Assembly: GCF_964340395.1 (NCBI RefSeq)
Contig: NC_135549.1
Location: forward strand, 18,547,342 to 18,604,841
Length of the DNA stretch: 57,500 nt
DNA from: Glandiceps talaboti
Lineage: Eukaryota; Hemichordata; Enteropneusta; Spengelidae
Direction: 5' to 3'
The position numbers and the translations under genes were made by a program. The notes beneath the pieces were generated by a model, which saw nothing but the letters and a program-made list of their open reading frames with translations, made no database searches and was not told where the DNA came from. This document shows positions 11,365 to 22,701 of the stretch, piece by piece. Position 1 is the stretch's first letter. Every line of letters starts with the position of its first letter.

Positions 11365-14300
11365 TCAAATAAGATTTTGAATTTGGATAGAACAAAACAG
11401 TAGGAAGATGGGTACCAGAGACAAGATATATGTACCTCGTGGACTGTCATGCTTCTCTGTGTAGTCGCCGGAAGGGTGATGCACCAGTTTTGTTTTCAGT
11501 GTTCTCCGTACGGATAGATAGAAGACAACAACAAAAATACCGGCGAGGACTATTGCTAACGAAGCGATAAGTGTAACATCACCCAGTTTTAATGGTAGTT
11601 CGACGTCTGGAAAATACAAAACAGATAAACGAGTTTGATCAATGTACATATTATTTTAGAATTATGCTGTCATCTAAACTAATAGGTATAACCCTACTCG
11701 TAACAACAAAAAAGAAAATTACTGCACCGTCGATGTTCCATATCTTTAAAAAAAACACACAAATAACTTGTACACCAAACCGATTCGTAACAATGTTAAT
11801 ATCGTCTTTTCAGAGACGTCATGGCCCGGCAGAGACGTCGAATAGAACTCAAGAAGTAAAATTGCATCTATGGCCACGATAAACGTAACATACTGTGATA
11901 GCAAATAACCTGCTTTCAATAATTAATCGATATCGATAACTAGCTCCCATGATATGCGCTATTCAATTACAGAGTACGTGTAATTGGGTAGGTCGATGCT
12001 CTATGTGACAAATATATATTTGAGTGTTTGCCATTTTACAACACACATACCTGTTAACTCTGTCACATTCAATGTAACACACACCTGGTGGAACAATTCC
12101 TCTTCAGTATTATAAGCTATACATGTATAGTTTCCAGCATCATCACGGTGTATTGCAGCTATACTGAGTCTACTTTTGCAGCTATAAAATAACCCGTCTT
12201 TTGAACAAGTTGTTTTCGTATAAAGTCTATCATTTCGATTGTTAACAGTCCCATGATGTGTCTGCCATATCAGTAAGCTTGGTTCTGATCTTTTAAACGA
12301 AGCCTTACACACGACCTCAGTATGTGATGATTCTTTGACGTTCAAGTGTTGACCGTCTGTATTATATATCTTGTCCTGTCCTATAACAGATATTTCCACA
12401 GCAGAAGGAACTGCAGAGAGAAATAGGGAGAGACCATTTATAATGATCAGAATAGAAAATAAAATACAAAACAATCTAGTATGAGTGTTTATTTTCTACA
12501 TAACTCGTTTTTGAATGGCTTAGACACTATATGTATGTTCGTAATTGACATATAAAGAGAATATCTTACCGAACACTTTCATCTGTACAGCCTCTATAGA
12601 CCGATTGGTGATGTTTGGCAAGTCATGTGCATTGTACAAAACTGAACACCAATATTTGTCTTCATCCTGAAGTTTTACATTTTTTATGGTTAAAGTTGAC
12701 ATGTCCTGCATTGAGTACTTCGCAATGTTAATGTTCTTTTTGAAATCATTACACAACTTTTGGGCGACAAACGTCTCATCAGAATCCCTGAACCATCGTA
12801 CAGAGAATGCATATCTATCACAGTGAACATCTCCTTTGAAGATGTCAGCTGGGCATGGAAGATCAACGGAGCCATTCTCTGTAGCAAGTACTGTATCGGC
12901 ATTTGTCGCTGGCTGGGCACCTTGTAATGAAAAAAATCAACAAAGTGATCAACTACTTTTTTCCTAATTGCTTGACACACATATCATACTTTATAAACGT
13001 ACATATATATTAACAATTTGGTATACATCATAACCTACACTTACATTACGTGGAAAATGAATTTGGCTGGCAATATTGATAACGATTGCGTGAGGACAAA
13101 TGATGAAATCAATGTGCCAAGAAGGTGCCAAGTACTTTAATCATGGTCAAAAAGTGAGACACGTGTCAGTAATCGAACTACCCAATTTTGTTTTTTTTGC
13201 CGGAAATTAATGTATGGGGGATATATGTTTAGTAGTTCCTTATTCTGTTGAATGGTAATAATAGTATGCACTTCGCGAATTCGATGAAAAACAAGGATGT
13301 GAAGCCATGAATAACACGAACTAGTCTTAACGTAATACTATGTTATAGATTACAAAGGTTGAGTGGGTTCTCTGGAAACAAAACAAAACACACTGTGTAC
13401 TGGAAAGGGGATTCCCCTACGTCCACTCTGATCGAAGTGCATATTAAACTATGTGCGCAGTTCATGTTGCGTGTAACGTACCGCGTCCCGCCACCATTTG
13501 TGATTGTGCTATTGGATTATCACTAAAATCGCACCAAATTGACATAAGATTTGTTCCGGAGTTTTATTTCACACTTCAAAATGGAGATCTAAACTATTGG
13601 ACAAAGTGCAGTGATACATAAACTGTGCGTCGCCGCCACCCTAAGTTAGACATTGATAAAGGTATGTTATCAAACACTACTCATCAGTGTTAGGGTTTAT
13701 TACACCATTGCATTGTGCAGGGTCTGTCGATTCAGCATTCTATCGATGTGTCTTGCTGATTTCTTGCATCCCAAGTTTACTTATGTTTCACATCAACTTG
13801 TAGCAACAATGAGGTAAATAAAAAGTGCTTCTATAAATGTCAAACTTGCTCTGACTTTAATACTGCCACGGAACAAATCGCCCAGGGGTGGACATGCACG
13901 GCGTGTGCGTCTAAAACGTCTATTCATTTATTTTCAATGATGTCAATGTCAACATCGTGTACTGTATATCAACAATTGTGGAACTTTCTCTCGCAATTAT
14001 ATTGGTACATTAAACAATACTTTGCCAATACAGATATTACAAAAGTTCAATGGTGGCTAGTAGAGTCTTGTATAGAAAAACGTAACAAATCAATTATACG
14101 TAACAGTTCCTTTTAGGCGAAATAAAAATAACTGTGTATTTCCTATTATATACGTACATAAAAATCAAGAAGACAAAGAAGTATTCACCTTTTTAGGGTT
14201 AGTCGAGTTTCAGAAACACAACATTGTGTTATTTGGCCTTATAGTAGAGAATAGGAAACATAAATACATACATGCACGCACCCCCCCCCCCCACACACAC

Positions 14301-14752
14301 ACGTACATGCCATTACCATTCCTTACAAGAGTGAAACATTAAGCTGTCTGTAAGTTGTAAATAAAATTGCTACACAAAAGATCTTGTGCATCCAAGACCT
14401 TTCAACTCCACCAATACAACGACCTAAAGTATACTTTTACTTTTTAAGGAAATTCTTGTTTTCAGAATTCATTTTGAAAATTTTCAATTCAGAAATCAAA
14501 AAAGGAAGGAAAATAACACCATATTGTATTGTAAGGAGTAACTGAAATACTGAAATACGAGACTTTGCATTATCGAAATAAGAAATTTAGGATTATGTCC
14601 TATTTACAATGTTCATAAACAAAATAAGAAATAGGCTGGCTGCGATCGGTCACGGACCCTCGAACATGTATAATTTAAATCAACTCACCACGACCACGTA
14701 CGTATGCTATACTGAGGACAATTGCTACCGAACGATACCATTGGCACATCAT
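11365..14752 (-). CDS. Gene C: two-Ig-domain type I membrane protein
   Basis: Minus-strand exons: 14752-14689 (signal peptide), 12920-12570 (V-like Ig), 12410-12051 (second Ig), 11606-11436 (membrane helix); every internal junction is phase 1 and GT-AG. The first Ig (residues 22-138) shows VDLPCP, VRWFRD, TLTIKNVKLQDEDKYWCSV; the second (139-258) shows EVVCKAS, LLIWQ and DDAGNYTCIAY. The helix is at about 269-289, followed by a basic tail (RRTLKTK). The 3' end is uncertain: the last frame stays open to a stop at 11365, about 20 bp before a minus-strand AATAAA near 11342-11347, or it splices at 11435 to a tiny last exon. In the first case the protein is about 339 residues. DETFVAQK in the first Ig resembles NDAFVAQK in gene D, so the two are probably paralogues. 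Function unknown. Confidence 0.8.
12921..14688 (-). other. Intron 1 of gene C
   Basis: A 1.8-kb intron between signal-peptide and V-domain exons. It holds a short C run with CA repeats near 14280-14305 and otherwise only AT-rich unique-looking DNA. No exon or recognisable transposon was seen in it. Confidence 0.6.
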
Positions 14753-15505
14753 AGTGAACACGGAGGATGTAAACGGATAATAACCTGAAATTTAAAACGT
14801 CTGGTGCAAACAATAATTTCTCTAACTTTTATTTCAGAATCTATAATGAAATGTACATGCGATCATGCAGACGTATCGTGCTACTATATTAGATCACGCA
14901 ATAATCACGCACCAATAAAACTCGTTGACAAGCTTTAAGTAGACTTTGAGTCACACCAACGACCTGTTACCCACACACCAGTAGCGTGATAGTGTTGATT
15001 ATTAGCATACACATTGTTTCTTGCCCAGTTTTTTCGTATTTCATTGGTCGCTGAAGGTACATCAAACTAGTGCTGACATCATTTGACATGATGTTTCGTA
15101 ATTTGAAGCCAACTTAAATATCTAACCATCTTATGTGATATGACTTTTTAACAGAAAATGATCATGACATAAAACAAAAGACCATAATAGGTTATATATA
15201 CTGAAAATCAATTAAATGTGATATTTTATATCGATACTTTGGCAGATTTTAGATTTGATATTCTATTGGTTTTACTAGAAATGATATTACATGTATTGAT
15301 AATGTACAAAAACAACTTCTTGGATGTGTAAGTATCCAAAGTAAAAGATACTGTAAGGTCGGGCTCATAGAAAAAATTCACCACTACGTTCCAAAGCACA
15401 TAGAACTTTGCTATAGACATGTAACTCTGCCTACTTATTATGTTAATGAGACGTGACGTCACTCATTGGACAGCGCCGCCACCGACACTAAATGTCATAG
15501 TTACA

Positions 15506-16512
15506 CAGCTACCTATCCTGACATATGCTGGCGAAATATGGGGTGTTCTCCAAAATCAAACAACTTGGGACAAAACAGAGACAGAAAAATTCCATCTACG
15601 TTTTTGTCGCCAAATATTAAATGTCAGCAACAGAGTGAGCAAAATAGGATGCAGAATGGAACTTGGGAGAGAACCACTGATTAGTAGAATCATGGATGTA
15701 TTAGTGAGACTACACTAATACATCCATGGTAGAATATACTACTCAGCAATAAACTATTACAAATACCTCAAGACATTAGACAATAACAACTTAGCCTATT
15801 ATGCAATGAATGACATGGAGAACAATGATTACACAGGTTCATGGCTAACTACCTTTGAACACAATATACAATTATATAACAGCAAGAATATCAACAATTT
15901 AACAAAACAAGAACTATACAACTCAATTAGACAATATTATATCAATCAATGGAATGAAAATAACAAAAGGGAAAACTCTAAGTTACGTACATACAACAAC
16001 TTCAAAAATTCCCTGGAACAAGAAGAATACATTAAAGTAATGAACAATAAACAACACATCAAAACAATAGCCAAATTTAGATTAAGTTGCCATCAACTTG
16101 CCATTGAGAAGGGTAGATATACAAAACCAAAAACACCAGTAGAAGACAGACTATGTACACATTGTAAAGAAATAGAAGATGAAAGACATCATCTAATTCA
16201 TTGTAAATTATATACAAAACAAAGAGAAAAAATGTTTAGTATTATCACTACCCTCAACTCAAACTTTATAAACTTAGATAAAGGAGAGCAAGTTAGATAT
16301 ATACTACAATCAAAACATAAGGATATTATAACCGCTCTCTACATATACCTGGATGATACATGTAGTCAATAGACACACACTAGAACTACTGTATATTTTA
16401 ATATTTATATTTCATAGATCATTACTAACTTTATTTTGTTTAAATACCAAATTAGAAATGTAAAATTTTCTAAACGGCTAAAATAAAGTGTTATCTTATC
16501 TTATCTTATCTT
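15506..16512 (+). mobile_element. 5'-truncated LINE with 7-bp target duplication
   Basis: AGTTACA at 15499-15505 and 16513-16519 brackets the insert. It opens in frame within ORF2 at LPILTYAGEIWG, continues through CRQILNVSNRVSK and ELGREPL, and ends with a zinc-knuckle-like CTHCKEIEDERHHLIHC (C-x2-C-x9-H-x3-C spacing) before a stop at 16372. The 3' end is AATAAAG followed by four TTATC-type units. The frame is intact except for a palindromic insertion at 15691 that brings in a stop, so this is a fairly young copy. The upstream RT core and endonuclease are missing, as is usual after incomplete target-primed reverse transcription. Confidence 0.88.
15691..15728. mobile_element. 38-bp palindromic insertion, family 1, copy 1
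   Basis: Perfect 16-bp arms CATGGATGTATTAGTG and CACTAATACATCCATG surround AGACTA. GTAGAAT (15684-15690 and 15729-15735) repeats on both sides. Removing the palindrome plus one GTAGAAT restores a continuous LINE frame reading LISRIYYSAINYY, so this is a true insertion of 45 nt, not a decayed duplication. Confidence 0.8.
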
Positions 16513-16519
16513 AGTTACA

Positions 16520-17896
16520 GGGACTGTTCGTTCGTGTTGTTTTGGTAACGAGATAAGGTGACATTTGAAGAACGCATGCGTAGTTGGAATACACACGGAG
16601 ACAGTCAACCAGCGTGAAAAAACCCATGAAATTTGAGCAATCCGTCGGCAAGTTCCAGGTTTTTGAATATGCCATTGACAATGACCGTTATTTTTTGAAT
16701 TTTTTTGAACTTTTTCAGCAGTAATTTGAAGAGTATTTTTAGCTTTGAAGACGATTTTTTACGCTGTCATGCCTAATTTTCCCCAAACGGCCATGTTGTG
16801 GTCTGTCGATTTCTGTGATTTAAATGACAATAAAGCAAGTGCAAATACCAAAAACGGTCTTTTATGCATGGCTGGTTTTCACGTTTTGGGAGGACCAAAG
16901 GTGTCATCATCTGAATATCCTGTGCCTAGCCCTGAATGTCATTGTCGCCTTCAGGACTGACATAATTATCCTATCACATAATATCTGTGGAATGCAAACT
17001 TTTTTCTCAGGGAATACAGTCACTGCGTTAATAGCTGACTTGTGTAAGATCTTATTAGCTTTGCCCGTCGGCTTTTACCGTCTGCGTCAATTCATACATA
17101 CGTACATACTAATATTAATACAAGTGACGTTTGAGACGTAGGTTGTTTATTGTTCATGTACAACACGTACACACAAAATATAGGAAACCAAATGAGGAAT
17201 GTTATATGAAACCCATGGATGTATTAGTCACTAATACATCCATGATGAAACCATACTTTGAAATTAATGATCGTGAATGTTCAAGGTCGTTTAGATGAAA
17301 TCGTAGTAACACGAGATCGAGATACTCGATCGATTGAGAACACAGGCTAACTCAAGTTGAACGTACATATACATGTAGTGTTCACAAACATGCCCTAATT
17401 ACCTCTCAATGTATGTTCTTTATACACAATACTGTGCCTTTTGGGTGGAAAATAATAGTGCCGGGCATCTGTTTTCTACTGCCTTTCGCGAGATGAAAAA
17501 TGTGGCCGTGTTGAGTCTATCTGACTGACGCTATATTGTTTACGGAAGTAAACATGAAAACTGTAACTGCGCATGTGCCGTCAGCCTGATCAGTTCATCT
17601 GCACATGAGTGGTAAATTTACCCAGCATTGGCGGTAAGTTACGTTTTCATAGGACTCTATTGGCAAAGTTCTATGAGCAAACTTAATCATTATCCTCATG
17701 TACAACACCGTAATTTTACCCCATTTAAGCTACTGCATTAAAATGTTGGGTAACACTTATCCCACCTCACTTGAACCACTCACTCTTGTAAATGAAATTT
17801 GTTCGCCATATATCTTTTTCTGACTATTACTCTCATTCCGACCCTCTTTTCCACCAAATTAAACTCTTAGACACCCACAAACTCTATAAACATCAG
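16520..17896. other. Region between LINE and LTR retrotransposon
   Basis: No exon with coding signature was found. Open frames of 70-105 codons near 16745-17141 lack recognisable domains. The only structured item is the second copy of the 31-38 bp palindrome at 17214. Confidence 0.5.
17214..17244. mobile_element. 31-bp palindromic insertion, family 1, copy 2
   Basis: Perfect 15-bp arms CATGGATGTATTAGT and ACTAATACATCCATG around a single C. The 8-mer ATGAAACC lies immediately left (17206-17213) and right (17245-17252). The sequence equals copy 1 minus seven central bases. Confidence 0.8.
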
Positions 17897-18089
17897 TGTG
17901 ATACTTTCATACCAAAGCACACGGTTTACACAAAACACGGAGAGGTTTCGTCTTAGAACTAAACACTTCAACTTTATTACAGTCCGCCATAGTTCGGAAA
18001 AAAAAGCACATGAAACTTCCAATATATCAATGCGCCAGCGATAAGGCTACAAATAATTCAGTACTGGTATACATATCATTGGGTTAACA
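17897..18089 (-). repeat. 3' LTR (193 bp)
   Basis: On the plus strand it begins TGTGATACTTTC and ends GGGTTAACA, giving TG...CA ends in both orientations. It differs from the partner at 23998-24187 by roughly eight substitutions and a few indels by eye, so the insertion is not very recent. Confidence 0.92.
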
Positions 18090-18113
18090 ATAAAGTAGTT
18101 CCTAAAATCATGA

Positions 18114-18130
18114 CATTCCTCCCCCCTTAT
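18114..18130 (-). other. Probable polypurine tract of the LTR element
   Basis: The minus strand reads AAGGGGGGAGGAAT just inside the 3' LTR. It lies about 25 bp from the LTR edge, whereas polypurine tracts normally abut it; either the LTR boundary differs from my reading or this is a variant layout. Confidence 0.5.
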
Positions 18131-18230
18131 GAAGTCAGAAACTTGTTTCTGAAGAAATCATGGTAACACCTGGTACATAAAACATGGTTTAACACTCAAT
18201 ATAACATCAATACAATTGTTTCTTAAATGA

Positions 18231-18620
18231 TTAATCTGACCAAGCACGAGACAAACCATCAGCATTACTGTTCGCGCTGCCCTTACGGTGTACAATGTCA
18301 AATGAATACTCTTGGAGTATCAAACTCCATCGTAACAGTCTCTGATTCTTATCTTTCATACGCAACAACCAACGCAAAGGATGATGGTCAGTTTGTATGA
18401 CAAACTGTGTACCAAACAGGTAATGGCGCAAAGATTGTATGGCCCAAACTATACTTAAACATTCTCGCTCAATGGTGGAATAATTTATCTCTCTAGGACT
18501 AAGTTTGCAACTTAAGTAAGCAATAGGGTGCTCATCATTAGAACTGTTCACCTGGCTGAGGACTGCTCCAATCCCAATTGCAATTTGTTACTTGCATCAA
18601 CTTGAACGATGAATGGTTTG
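18231..18620 (-). pseudogene. RNase H domain of the Gmr1-like element
   Basis: Minus-strand frame with YLSCKLSPREINYSTIERE, LRHYLFGTQFVIQTDHHPL and ADGLSRAW, the standard RNase H block of Ty3/gypsy polyproteins including conserved Glu and Asp positions (E in IERE, D in QTDH). The first catalytic strand (QVDASN) is in a different frame, so at least two frameshifts separate it from RT and from the rest of RNase H. Confidence 0.9.
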
Positions 18621-19444
18621 TCGAAAGTCAGGGTTTCTCAACACCGGATACGTCGTCAACAACCATTTAAGCTCACTGAAAGCTTCTTCACACTCTGTAG
18701 TCCAGGTTACCCTAGTAGGTGTACCTTTCTTCGTTAAGTCAGTCAAAGGCCTAGCAATACTTGCAAAGCTAGGTATGAAACGCCTATAGTAACCAACTAA
18801 GCCTAGAAACGCCCTGACATCAGTCTTCGTTACTGGTCTAGCAAAACTCTGTACTGCTTGTGTTTTATCGGGTTGGGGTTCGACGTTGCCACATCCAGCA
18901 ATATGTCCAACCACTGGGACTTCTGGAAATCCAACTTTACACTTGCTTGGACGAATAGTCAATCCAGCATCTCTAATTGGTTGAATAGTTGTCGTAGATG
19001 CTTGATATGTTCACTCTATATCTTATCAGCAGTATCAACATCATCGAAGTAGGAACTTGAAAACTCCTGACATCCCTCTAGTACCATCTGCATCAATCGT
19101 ACGGAAGTTGGTGGTGCATTCTGCATACCAAATGGCATCACAAGAAATTCATACTGACCAAATGGCGTTATAAATGCAGACTTGGTACGTGCATCTGCAT
19201 TCAAAGGTATCTGCCAGTAACCCTTGGTCAAATCGATACTAGTTATGTAGTTAGCATTTCCCAACTTTTCTATCATCTCATTTGCACGGGGCATTGGAAA
19301 TGGGTCAAACTCGGTCACTTTGTTCAGTCCCCTATAATCAACACAAAACCACCATGATCTATCTTTCTTCCTTACGAGCACAATTGGTGCCGCATATGGA
19401 CTGTATGACTTCTGTATTATCTTCGCTTCTAGCATCTTGTTCAC
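18597..19444 (-). pseudogene. Reverse transcriptase of the Gmr1-like element
   Basis: Two minus-strand frames, 19444-19016 and 18962-18597, are shifted relative to each other. The first has SPYAAPIVLVRKKDRSWWFC, SIDLTKGYWQIPL, FGMQNAPPTSVRLM and the active-site box SYFDDV, where YXDD is canonical. The second has the thumb-like stretch KTDVRAFLGLVGYYRRFIP and ARPLTDLTKK. The break directly after the DD box disrupts the enzyme. RT begins right after the integrase C-terminal region (PGRT at 19526), which proves the unusual order. Confidence 0.92.
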
Positions 19445-19525
19445 TTCTTGTCTCCTTCAAAGACTCTGGTATTCTGTATGGTCTCTGACGAATTGGTTGT
19501 TCAGTCATTGTTGTAATACTATGTT

Positions 19526-20820
19526 CTATGATGAGGTACGTCCAGGGGAGTCCGTAAATAGATTACTGAACTCCTCTAGCAACATTCTAGCTTCTGCCTT
19601 CTGTTCACCGATCAGCCCATCATATATTTCTACATCTTTCCATGTTTCACTGGATGACATTAACCATCTCAACTGGTTCAGTCTCATCGCATTCTTTCTC
19701 ACTAGGAAGGCAGTACCATCTCTGTCAAACCATTTGCGTAACATATTGACATGATACACCTTCTTAGTTTTAACCTTTCTTCCCATCTCAACTTCGTAGT
19801 CAACAGGAGAAACTTTCTTTGTTATCGTATATGGCCCCTGCCACTGTGCCTGTAGTTTGCTAGTAGAAGAGGGTAGTAATATCAACACCTTTTCTCCAAT
19901 CTGGAACGCTCGCTCTCGGGCAGTTCGGTCATACCATACTTTCTGCCTGTTCTGCGCACTACTAAGGTTCTCTTTAGCAAGCTCGGACATCTCTGCTAAC
20001 CTATCACGAGCTTTCACTACAAATTGTGCTATGTTTTCCTCAGCCTTCAACTCTCCAGTCCAAGTCTCTCGCATAATAGCCAATGGTCCTCTAACTTGTC
20101 GGCCATATAGAAGTTCAAATGGAGAGAAGCCAGTAGACTGCTGAGGCACTTCTCTATATGCAAACAACAAGTAGGGGATATATCTGTCCCAACTGTCTGG
20201 ATGAGTTGCTGCATACTTCTTTAACATCGATTTCAAAGTACCATCAATTGTGAAAGGAAATTAGTACCCTGGTCTGACAACATTTCTCTAGGTACTCCAA
20301 CACGGCTGTATACAGTAACCAGCTCCTCAGCTATCCTCTCAGCTTCCAAAGTGGGTACAGGTATGGCTTCTGGATAACGAGTTGCGTAGTCAATTATCGT
20401 TAACACATAACGATTTCCACATGCAGTACGTGGCAATGGACCTATCATGTCCACAGCAATCCGTTGGAATGGCTCCTCCAGCACTGGCATAGGGATGAGC
20501 TTTGCTTTCACACCAGCTTTCCTATTTGCTGCTTTCTGGCATGCTTCACAAGTACGACAGTAACTTGCTACATCTGGAAAGATTCCTGGCCAATAATAGT
20601 GTTGCAACAAATGCCGCTTTGTCTTCTCCACTCCAAGATGACCTGCCAATGGTATGTCATGGGCAAGACGAAGTAGAGTTTCTCGACAGTGTTTGGGCAC
20701 TACCGACTGGTTTAATATTCTACCATCCTTGACCTTGGATTTCCACTTCCTGTAAAGTAATCCATCTTTCCAATTGAAGCATACATCTTCAATAGTCACT
20801 TGACTAGCTGCGACTGCCAA
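19526..20820 (-). pseudogene. Integrase of the Gmr1-like element, lacking part of its core
   Basis: The first frame (20820-20233) holds the HHCC finger (HLGVEKTKRHLLQHYYWPG ... CRTCEAC), VDMIGPLP with the first catalytic Asp and LSDQGTNF with the second. The frame then breaks and resumes at GTLKSMLKKYA (20236-19526), with STGFSPFELLYGR, a GPY/F-type module (GPYTITKK, YHVNMLRKW), then the RT leader LFTDSPG. The stretch that normally lies between, carrying the catalytic Glu, is missing, so this integrase cannot be active. Confidence 0.9.
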
Positions 20821-20862
20821 TCTGCGTGGTCCAGATAAAGTAGGACAGTTCTGCTGTAGCCG

Positions 20863-21681
20863 TCACATTTCTGTAGTGTCAATGTCAAACACATCAATCA
20901 TATCCTCTGTATGTGGGATATCTTCATCTGTCGATGTCACCCCTCCTCTCTGGTGGGTGTCATCATTCCCCTCTTTGCTTTGAATAGGTTCACTATTTTC
21001 AGTCAGAGAATCACCTTCTGACTGTGGTTCTTCGGCACTCTCTGGCTGTGATCTACTTCCTTCACATGAGTAATCTTGTTCAGGTCTCAATACAGCATCA
21101 CTTGTCCGAGTCACACTATCTCCTTGCTCAAGTGAGACAGGTAAACTATCATGCGGTATGGGTGCGATGCCCTCTGACATGTCACTACGGGCAACACTTC
21201 CATCAATACTATTGCTGTATGGTTCATCACACTGGGTTTGCTCACATGGGGAATCTGCATTCATACTGACTGACTTAGGCTGCACACCAGTCTTCTGAAC
21301 ATCAATTAGTTCCTCATGACGCCGTTGTCGTTGCAATTGTGCCTGTCTACGGGTCACCAGAAATGCTGGCTTACAACAACCATAATCATCAGTATCTTCA
21401 ATGTCATTTCCTGACAGAACATCTTCTGGTAGGGTGTCTAACACAGCAGCCAAATTCTGACCTTCGTAGCACTGACATTCCACATGGATGACAGCCAATG
21501 GTAGTAGCTTAGTGTTGCCATCTGCAAATTCAATGTTAACGTACTGATCATCCAAGCAAGAATCTGGTGATACAAAATTTGAACAAACTATTGTCTGGTC
21601 ACATCCCGTGTCTCTCAGAATACAGGCACGCTGACCATCAACTTTTCCTGGATATCGGTGCCGGTTACCACATCTTTTCAT
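20863..21681 (-). pseudogene. Protease region of the Gmr1-like element
   Basis: The minus-strand frame contains ACILRDTGCDQTIV, an aspartic-protease active site (DTG) in the usual position between gag zinc knuckle and pol. It is followed by a long acidic, Ser/Glu-rich linker (PESAEEPQSEGDSLTENSE) and ends before the integrase finger. The linker has no recognisable fold and may separate protease from integrase. Confidence 0.75.
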
Positions 21682-21749
21682 ACCACCACCATACCCATTA
21701 CCATTAGGTATCAGCTGCTGGGCATGACATCGGAAAGCTTTCTGATTTT

Positions 21750-22701
21750 CCTGACTAGTCTTTCTATTAGGACACTGATTAGCCTTGTGTCCAGTTTTAT
21801 TACATGAGTAGCAAGTAGTTACACTCTTTGGTTTACCCTGGGTTGCTTCAACAACGTTGTCAGTCGATGGACTTGGTTGTTTCTTGCCATCAGGAAAATG
21901 ACTGTAGTTATGACGTTAAGTTTTCTTATGAGTCTCTAAGTAATGGTCTGCCATATCAACCAACTCATCTGAATCCTTCAATTTCCTCTCTCGTAGCCAT
22001 ACTTGGAGGTAGGGCGGAGTTTGCTCTAATAACTGCTCCATAAGTATTATGTCTTTCAGCTTGTCAAAACTGTCAACCAACCAACGGTCCAGAAACCCCG
22101 AAATAATTGTCATCCATTCACCATAGAAGTCATCTTTCTGCTTCCTAGTGGTTCGAAACTTGGCACGATATGCTTCACCTGTAAGCTCATATCGCTTCAA
22201 TATAGCCTTGCGAACTTTCGTATAGTCTTCGCTCTCGGCTGGGGGTAGTTTTGAATACGCATCTAGTGCTTTACCAGACAGGAGTCCAGCCAATCGAGTT
22301 GCCCATGTAGCTTCTGGCCACTCATGTACTTTGGCTAACTTCTCAAAAGTTCGAAGGTATGCATCCACATCCTCGCCCTCCTCGAACTTTGGCACTTTTG
22401 GTCCCTTATACTGAGATTTCTTAGCATCTACAAGTTCTGTCTGTAATCTCATCAGTTTCAGCTGGAATTCGTGTTGCTGTGCCTGAAGCTGTGCTTGAAA
22501 TTCATGTTGCTGTTTCTGGAAATCTTGCAGCTGTTTCTGCTGTCTTTCATCCATTTCTCTGACACGCAAATTATGTTCATGCCGTTCTCTCTAAAGCTGT
22601 AACATTTCTTGATTAGGACCTTGCATGGCCCCTTCAGTACCAAGCTGTAGAAGTGTCTCAGCAGCTTCCTGGTCACTTGCTGGTCTTTCACTGTCACTCA
22701 T
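21750..22701 (-). pseudogene. Gag of the Gmr1-like element
   Basis: The likely start is the ATG at 22701 (MSDSERPASDQEAAE). An in-frame stop follows near 22593, then a Gln-rich coiled-coil-like stretch, the capsid-type block VPKFEEGEDVDAYLRTFEK and WATRLAGLLSGKALDAYSKL, ending at a stop at 21916. Downstream, in a different reading block, comes a CCHC zinc knuckle CYSCNKTGHKANQCPN (about 21768-21815). The homology is to gypsy-type Gag seen also in SCAN-like and retrotransposon capsids. At least two stops interrupt it. Confidence 0.85.

Noticed and set aside
11365-11435. Hydrophobic extension of gene C read through the possible last donor as a second membrane helix
   Set aside because: It may simply be intron or tail sequence; without transcript data neither end could be preferred.
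16745-17141. Two overlapping open frames as a gene
   Set aside because: No domain, no splice context and biased towards T-rich codons; likely chance.
19282-20732. Plus-strand open frames of 70-105 codons
   Set aside because: They are antisense to the RT and integrase of the LTR element and show no domains.
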